A stretch of DNA of 64,000 nucleotides. It comes from Streptomyces humidus (GTDB lineage Bacteria; Actinomycetota; Actinomycetes; Streptomycetales; Streptomycetaceae). Under the pieces are notes generated by a model that made no database searches, was not told the DNA's origin, and worked only from the letters and a program-made list of their open reading frames with translations. A program made the translations under genes and the position numbers. Positions 60,182-64,000 of this stretch are shown here, in pieces. The stretch covers positions 1-64,000 of the forward strand of contig NZ_BMTL01000035.1 in assembly GCF_014649655.1 (NCBI RefSeq). The letters run 5' to 3'. Each line of letters opens with the position of its first letter. Within the stretch, counting starts at the first letter, position 1.

Positions 60182-60841
60182 ATGACAGAAAACATTGGCG
60201 TACTCGGCACGAAGACCCCGCAGCGCACCGGTGTGGAACGCGTGGTGAACGCCCCCCTGCCCACGGTGTACGGGAAATTCCAGGCGATCGGCTTCATGGA
60301 CCACGACCGCGGTGACGAACAGGTCGCGCTGGTCTACGGCGAGATCGGCGCGGAGGACGTGCTGACCCGGCTGCACTCGGAATGCCTGACGGGCGACGCG
60401 TTCGGCTCCCAGCACTGCGAGTGCGGCGACCAGTTGGAGTCCGCGCTGCGGGCCGTGGTCGAGGAGGGCCGTGGCGTGGTCGTCTATCTGCGGGGGCACG
60501 AGGGCCGCGGCATCGGGCTGCTCGGCAAGCTGCGGGCGATGGCACTGCAGGCGGAGGGCCTGGACACCGTCGAGGCCAACGTGGCCCTCGGTTTCCCGGT
60601 GGACGCCCGTGACTACAAGGTGGCCGCCGACATCCTGCGCGATCTGGGCGTGCGTTCCGTCCGCCTGATGTCGAACAACCCGCGCAAGCGCGAGGCGCTG
60701 GTGGACAACGGCATCAGGGTCGCCGAAGAGGTGCCGCTGCTCATCGAACCGTGCGAGAACAACATCACCTACCTGCGCACCAAGCGGGAGCGGCTGGACC
60801 ACCGGCTTCCCCACCTGGACGCGGTGGCGCACTGGTCCTGA
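60182..60841 (+). CDS. GTP cyclohydrolase II homologue with Met120 (predicted FAPy-forming)
   Basis: This 219-aa protein has the GCH II zinc site (SECLTGDAFGSQHCECGDQL: Cys68, Cys79, Cys81), RGHEGRGIGLLGKLRAMALQ, and GFPVDARDYKVAADILRDLG. The catalytic Tyr of GCH II (Tyr105 in E. coli, in KIRAYALQ) is Met120 here (KLRAMALQ). In S. coelicolor the SCO6655 homologue with the same Met stops after ring opening and releases the formylated pyrimidine FAPy. I therefore predict FAPy synthesis and not riboflavin supply. It starts 38 bp from the divergent creatininase gene and ends before a terminator. Confidence 0.92.
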   Translation: MTENIGVLGTKTPQRTGVERVVNAPLPTVYGKFQAIGFMDHDRGDEQVALVYGEIGAEDVLTRLHSECLTGDAFGSQHCECGDQLESALRAVVEEGRGVVVYLRGHEGRGIGLLGKLRAMALQAEGLDTVEANVALGFPVDARDYKVAADILRDLGVRSVRLMSNNPRKREALVDNGIRVAEEVPLLIEPCENNITYLRTKRERLDHRLPHLDAVAHWS

Positions 60842-60898
60842 GCAGGCCGCGCACCGCCGCCCCGCCGGACGAGGGCCACGGCGGCCCCCGCGCACGAC

Positions 60899-60927
60899 GG
60901 CCCCGGCCCCGGCAACGGGCCGGGGCC
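60899..60927 (+). terminator. Terminator after the GCH II homologue
   Basis: GGCCCCGGCCC (60899-60909) pairs with GGGCCGGGGCC (60917-60927) around a 7-nt loop, 58 bp after the stop. Confidence 0.72.
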
Positions 60928-61133
60928 CGCTGCCTTTCCTGATCGGCGAGGCCGCGGCGGTGTCGCGCCTCCTGTCCCCGACGGGCCTGTGCGCTCACGG
61001 CTTCCGCCAGGCGCCGGCCGTCGGCGAGATCGTCCGCGGCCGGTATCCGGGCCGCGTACCCTTCGTGGACGTCACCCCCCCTGAGCGCCGACCGCTTCAC
61101 GGCCGACGCCCCGTGTCCGGAGGTCAACCGCGT

Positions 61134-62216
61134 ATGACCGCACTCCACCTGTGGCTGCGCCACGAGGTCCGCACCACCGAACGGCGTACCCCGGTCGTCC
61201 CCGACGACGCCCGCCGCCTCGTCGAGGCCGGCGTGCGCCTGAGCGTCGAGGACTCCCCGCAGCGCGTCTTCCCGGCCCCGGAGTACGAGGCCGTCGGCGC
61301 GAGGATCGTCCCCGCCGGCTCATGGACCTCGGCACCGGACGACGCCGTCGTCCTCGGCCTCAAGGAACTCCCGGACGAGCCCACCCAACTGACTCACCGT
61401 CATATTTTCTTCGGGCACGCCTACAAGCGGCAGCCGGGGGCCGCGGCCCTGTTGCGCCGGTTCGCCGCCGGAGGCGGAGCACTGCTCGACCTGGAGTACC
61501 TGGTCGACGACGACGGGCGTCGTCTCGCGGCCTTCGGCTTCTGGGCGGGCTACCTGGGAGCGGCCCTCGCCGTCCTCCAGCACCGGGGCGAGCTGACCGC
61601 TCCGCTGGCGCCCACCGACAAGGAGGCCCTGGACGCGACGCTGCGTCAGGCGTTGCACAAGGAACCGGAGTTCACCGCCCTCGTCGTCGGGGCCCTCGGA
61701 CGCAGCGGCCGGGGCGCACGCGCCGCGTTCGCCACGGCCGGCGTGGACCCCTCCTGCTGGGACCTGGCGGAGACCCGCGACCTGGACCGCACCGCCCTGC
61801 TGGCGCACGACGTGATGGTCAACTGCGTCCTCGCCACGACCCCCGTGCCGCCGTTCGTCCGCGAGCAGGACCTCGACGACCCGGACCGCAGGCTGCGCAC
61901 CCTGTCCGACGTCACCTGCGACGTGGGCTCGCCGCTCAACGTCCTGCCGGTGTACGACCGCACGACCGAATGGTCCGACCCCGTGCGCCGTCTGCGCAAG
62001 GAGCCTCCGCTGGACCTGATCGCCATCGACAACCTGCCGTCCCTGCTGCCGCGCGAGGCCAGCGTCGACTTCTCGGCGGCCCTCACGCCCCAGCTGCTGC
62101 ACTTCGGCGCCGACCGGGCATGGGCCCGCTGCCTGGACCGCTTCCACGAGGCGAGCCGTGAACTCGGCCTGGCTCCGGGTCGGTTCGGCGCGGAAGGGGA
62201 GTCCGGCCGTTCCTGA
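61134..62216 (+). CDS. Saccharopine dehydrogenase (L-lysine-forming, LYS1-like)
   Basis: This 360-aa protein starts at ATG 61134 after GGAGG. The Lys1/AlaDH N-terminal block LWLRHEVRTTERRTPVVPDD is present, as are the Lys (VLGLKELPD) and His (HIFFGHAYK) thought to act in catalysis in yeast Lys1. LDLEYLVDDDGRRLAAFGFW, VVGALGRSGRGARAAF (a dinucleotide-like fold) and DVTCDVGSPLNVLPVYD follow. The enzyme interconverts saccharopine with lysine plus 2-oxoglutarate using NAD. Bacteria normally make lysine by the diaminopimelate route, so a catabolic or specialised role is likely. Confidence 0.88.
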   Translation: MTALHLWLRHEVRTTERRTPVVPDDARRLVEAGVRLSVEDSPQRVFPAPEYEAVGARIVPAGSWTSAPDDAVVLGLKELPDEPTQLTHRHIFFGHAYKRQPGAAALLRRFAAGGGALLDLEYLVDDDGRRLAAFGFWAGYLGAALAVLQHRGELTAPLAPTDKEALDATLRQALHKEPEFTALVVGALGRSGRGARAAFATAGVDPSCWDLAETRDLDRTALLAHDVMVNCVLATTPVPPFVREQDLDDPDRRLRTLSDVTCDVGSPLNVLPVYDRTTEWSDPVRRLRKEPPLDLIAIDNLPSLLPREASVDFSAALTPQLLHFGADRAWARCLDRFHEASRELGLAPGRFGAEGESGRS

Positions 62217-62591
62217 CGCCGTGCCCGTCACCGGCGTCGTGCACCAGGTGGGCGCGGGCCTGTCCCGGGCAGCGGCCCGGCCGCCCCGGGTGAGCACGGC
62301 GACCGCGTACGCCTGTGGCACCGCACGGCGGAACGGGCGGCCGGCACGCTGGGTGTCCGGCACATCCTGGGCGGGCCCCTCCCGCCGGGCCTGGCCAGGG
62401 CCGCCGGGACGGCCACCCGCTGCGAGCGGTGGCTGGGCGAACTGCGCGCCGGGGGACTGGACTTCGCGTTGCGCGTCGGGGCCTGACGGCTGCCGCGAGT
62501 CCCGGCGGGGGCGGGCGCGAGGCCGGCGCGGGACTCCGGAGGCGGACGTCCCCCGCGGGGCGGCGCCACCGTGGCGGCGGTCCCGGCGCGG

Positions 62592-63821
62592 TCAGTCCGT
62601 GACCGCTTCGTGGACCAGCCGCTTGAGGTCGGGGTAGAGCTTCAGCGACCTCCGCGGGCGCAGCTGGGTCAGGAACTGGACGGACACGTCGTGGCTCGGG
62701 TCGACCCAGAAGGTCGTGGTGGCGACGCCGCTCCAGCCGTACGTGCCGAGCCCGGACGGGGCCTGGGTGCGGCTCGGGTCGACGACCACGGAGACCCCGA
62801 GACCGAAGCCGACGCCGTCGTTGCCCGGCTCGTCGTGGGCGGGACGGCTGCCGAAGGCGCGCAGGTCGGCGCCGCCGGGGAGGTGGTTGCGGGTCATCAG
62901 GTCGACGGTTTCGGGCGCGAGCAGGCGCACCCCGTCGAGCTCGCCGCGCCGTCTCAGCATCTCGCTGAACCGGTGGACGTCGTAGGCGCTCGCCACCATG
63001 CCGCCGCTGCCCGACAGGAACCGGGGGCGGCCGAACAGGGGCAGACCCGGGATCGGCTCGATGCCGCCGCCGTCGGCGTCCCCGTACAACTCCGCCAGGC
63101 GGCCCGCCTGTTCGCCGGAGACCTGGAAGCCGGCGTCGGGCATGCCGAGCGGGCGGAAGATCCGCTCGGCGAGGAACTCGTCCAGCGGCCGGCCGGAGAC
63201 CACCTCGACGACCCGGCCCAGGACGTTCGTGGCCACCGAGTAGTTCCACTGGGTGCCCGGCTCGAACTGCAGCGGCAGCCGCGCGTACGCCTCCACGGTG
63301 CCCGCGAGGTCCGAGCCCGGCAGCACCGCCGAGTCCAGTCCGGCCTCGCGGTACAGGGCGTCGACCGGGTGGCAGTGGTAGAACGCGAAGGTCAGGCCCC
63401 CGGTGTGGGTCATCAGATGCCGCACCAGCAGGGGCTGCTCGACCGGGCGGGTGGACAGGTCCGCGCCCGAACCGCCGGTGTACACGCGCTGGTCGGCGAA
63501 GGCAGGCAGGTGGTCGGCGACGGGGTCGTCGAGCCCCAGCCGGCCTTCCTCCATCAGTATCAGCGCGGCGACGGAGGTCACCGGCTTGGTCATGGAGTAG
63601 ATCCGGTACAGCGTGTCCGCCTCGACGGGCAGCCCGGCGGCGATGTCGCGGCGGCCGTGCGTGACGAGGTGCGCGACCCGGCCGCCGCGTGAGACGGCCA
63701 AGAGGAACCCGGGCAGACGCCCTTCGTCGACACGGTGGGCGAGGTGCTGGTCGAGACGGTCCAGCGCCTTCCCGTCCAGCCCGGCCTCGCTCGGGTCGAC
63801 CTCTTGTCGCAGCAGTGCCAT
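62592..63821 (-). CDS. Serine hydrolase of the beta-lactamase/EstB (class C-like) family
   Basis: This 409-aa protein starts at ATG 63821 with GGAGGACAGGG. The S-x-x-K nucleophile motif is YSMTKPVTSVAAL, the Tyr motif is WNYSVATNVLGRV, and HTGGLTFAF and YGWSGVATTTFWVDP are further family blocks. There is no signal peptide, so it is probably a cytoplasmic esterase/lactonase and not a secreted beta-lactamase. The preceding 375-bp gap (62217-62591) contains an unrecognised 57-codon open run ending FALRVGA and no clear element. Confidence 0.87.
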   Translation of the reverse strand: MALLRQEVDPSEAGLDGKALDRLDQHLAHRVDEGRLPGFLLAVSRGGRVAHLVTHGRRDIAAGLPVEADTLYRIYSMTKPVTSVAALILMEEGRLGLDDPVADHLPAFADQRVYTGGSGADLSTRPVEQPLLVRHLMTHTGGLTFAFYHCHPVDALYREAGLDSAVLPGSDLAGTVEAYARLPLQFEPGTQWNYSVATNVLGRVVEVVSGRPLDEFLAERIFRPLGMPDAGFQVSGEQAGRLAELYGDADGGGIEPIPGLPLFGRPRFLSGSGGMVASAYDVHRFSEMLRRRGELDGVRLLAPETVDLMTRNHLPGGADLRAFGSRPAHDEPGNDGVGFGLGVSVVVDPSRTQAPSGLGTYGWSGVATTTFWVDPSHDVSVQFLTQLRPRRSLKLYPDLKRLVHEAVTD

Positions 63822-64000
63822 CCCTGTCCTCCAGTGCGTTCGTTCAAGGTGCGGCCCCGGTCTACCCGCCGGGACGACCTCCGACCTCATCGTCGCGCAG
63901 GGAACGCGCGTGCGGACCCCTTTCGGCACCGTGATCCTTGTGCGTTGCGTCGCTTCCCTCAGCCGGGTGACCAGCGGGGCAGGCGGTCGGGCGGGCGGTG

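Noticed and set aside
60182..60841. Housekeeping riboflavin gene ribA
   Set aside because: Met120 replaces the catalytic Tyr and no other rib genes are adjacent.
62217..62591. 57-codon frame ending FALRVGA*
   Set aside because: It is unrecognised, has no clear start, and could be the tail of a lost gene or chance. Not called.

Overview
The window is chromosomal DNA from a Streptomyces (or a very close relative). The evidence is extreme G+C bias, many GTG and TTG starts, a complete conservon (cvnA-E), a 14-bp palindrome matching the CebR operator upstream of a cellulase, and rare TTA (bldA) leucine codons confined to a few specialised genes. Integrases, plasmid genes, complete insertion sequences, rRNA genes and CRISPR arrays are all absent. 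The region is mostly accessory catabolic and biosynthetic cassettes, with several decayed genes and repeat-rich spacers between them.

Layout. 0.2-1.4 kb: a pterin dehydratase and a methyltransferase. 1.4-10.5 kb: a plant cell-wall locus with GH74 xyloglucanase and GH48 cellulase (minus strand), a decayed CBM2-cellulase gene, and a GH6 cellobiohydrolase (plus strand). 10.6-18.5 kb: a phytanoyl-CoA dioxygenase pseudogene, a His-rich methyltransferase, an SDR, an aldo/keto reductase, an acyl-CoA ligase, and a divergent LysR/SBF-transporter pair. 18.9-21.5 kb: FdhD facing an oxalate/formate-type MFS carrier and its tiny partner protein. 21.7-23.3 kb: a FabH-like synthase, a GntR pseudogene and tRNA-Leu(GAG). 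23.8-27.7 kb: conservon cvnABCDE. 27.8-30.8 kb: a DMATS-type indole prenyltransferase and a convergent flavin monooxygenase. 31.1-37.1 kb: a fold-back element, then a minus-strand hydroxyproline catabolic operon with its GntR regulator. 37.3-39.8 kb: a nucleotidyltransferase, an alpha/beta hydrolase and an unknown protein. 40.1-47.8 kb: an ebo-type cluster followed by a P450. 48.1-53.3 kb: GNAT, peptide/nickel-type binding protein, fused permease and MFS transporter, but no ATPase. 53.6-60.8 kb: an unusual pterin/pyrimidine cluster. 61.1-63.8 kb: a saccharopine dehydrogenase and a serine hydrolase.

The most interesting system is at 53.6-60.8 kb. Its GTP cyclohydrolase II homologue carries Met120 where true GCH II has the catalytic Tyr, which predicts release of the formylated pyrimidine FAPy. 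The head-to-head neighbour is a creatininase-family protein that could be the deformylase. Upstream lie a 6-pyruvoyltetrahydropterin synthase fold lacking its Cys and one zinc His, a glycosyltransferase, a methyltransferase, an alcohol dehydrogenase homologue, a CDP-alcohol transferase and a membrane-flippase-like protein. Together they look like a pathway for an undescribed membrane-linked or exported pyrimidine/pterin conjugate.

A second theme is bldA control. TTA codons occur once in cvnC, once in the indole prenyltransferase and twice in the eboC-type prenyltransferase, and I saw none in the other genes. This suggests that these three systems are developmentally timed.
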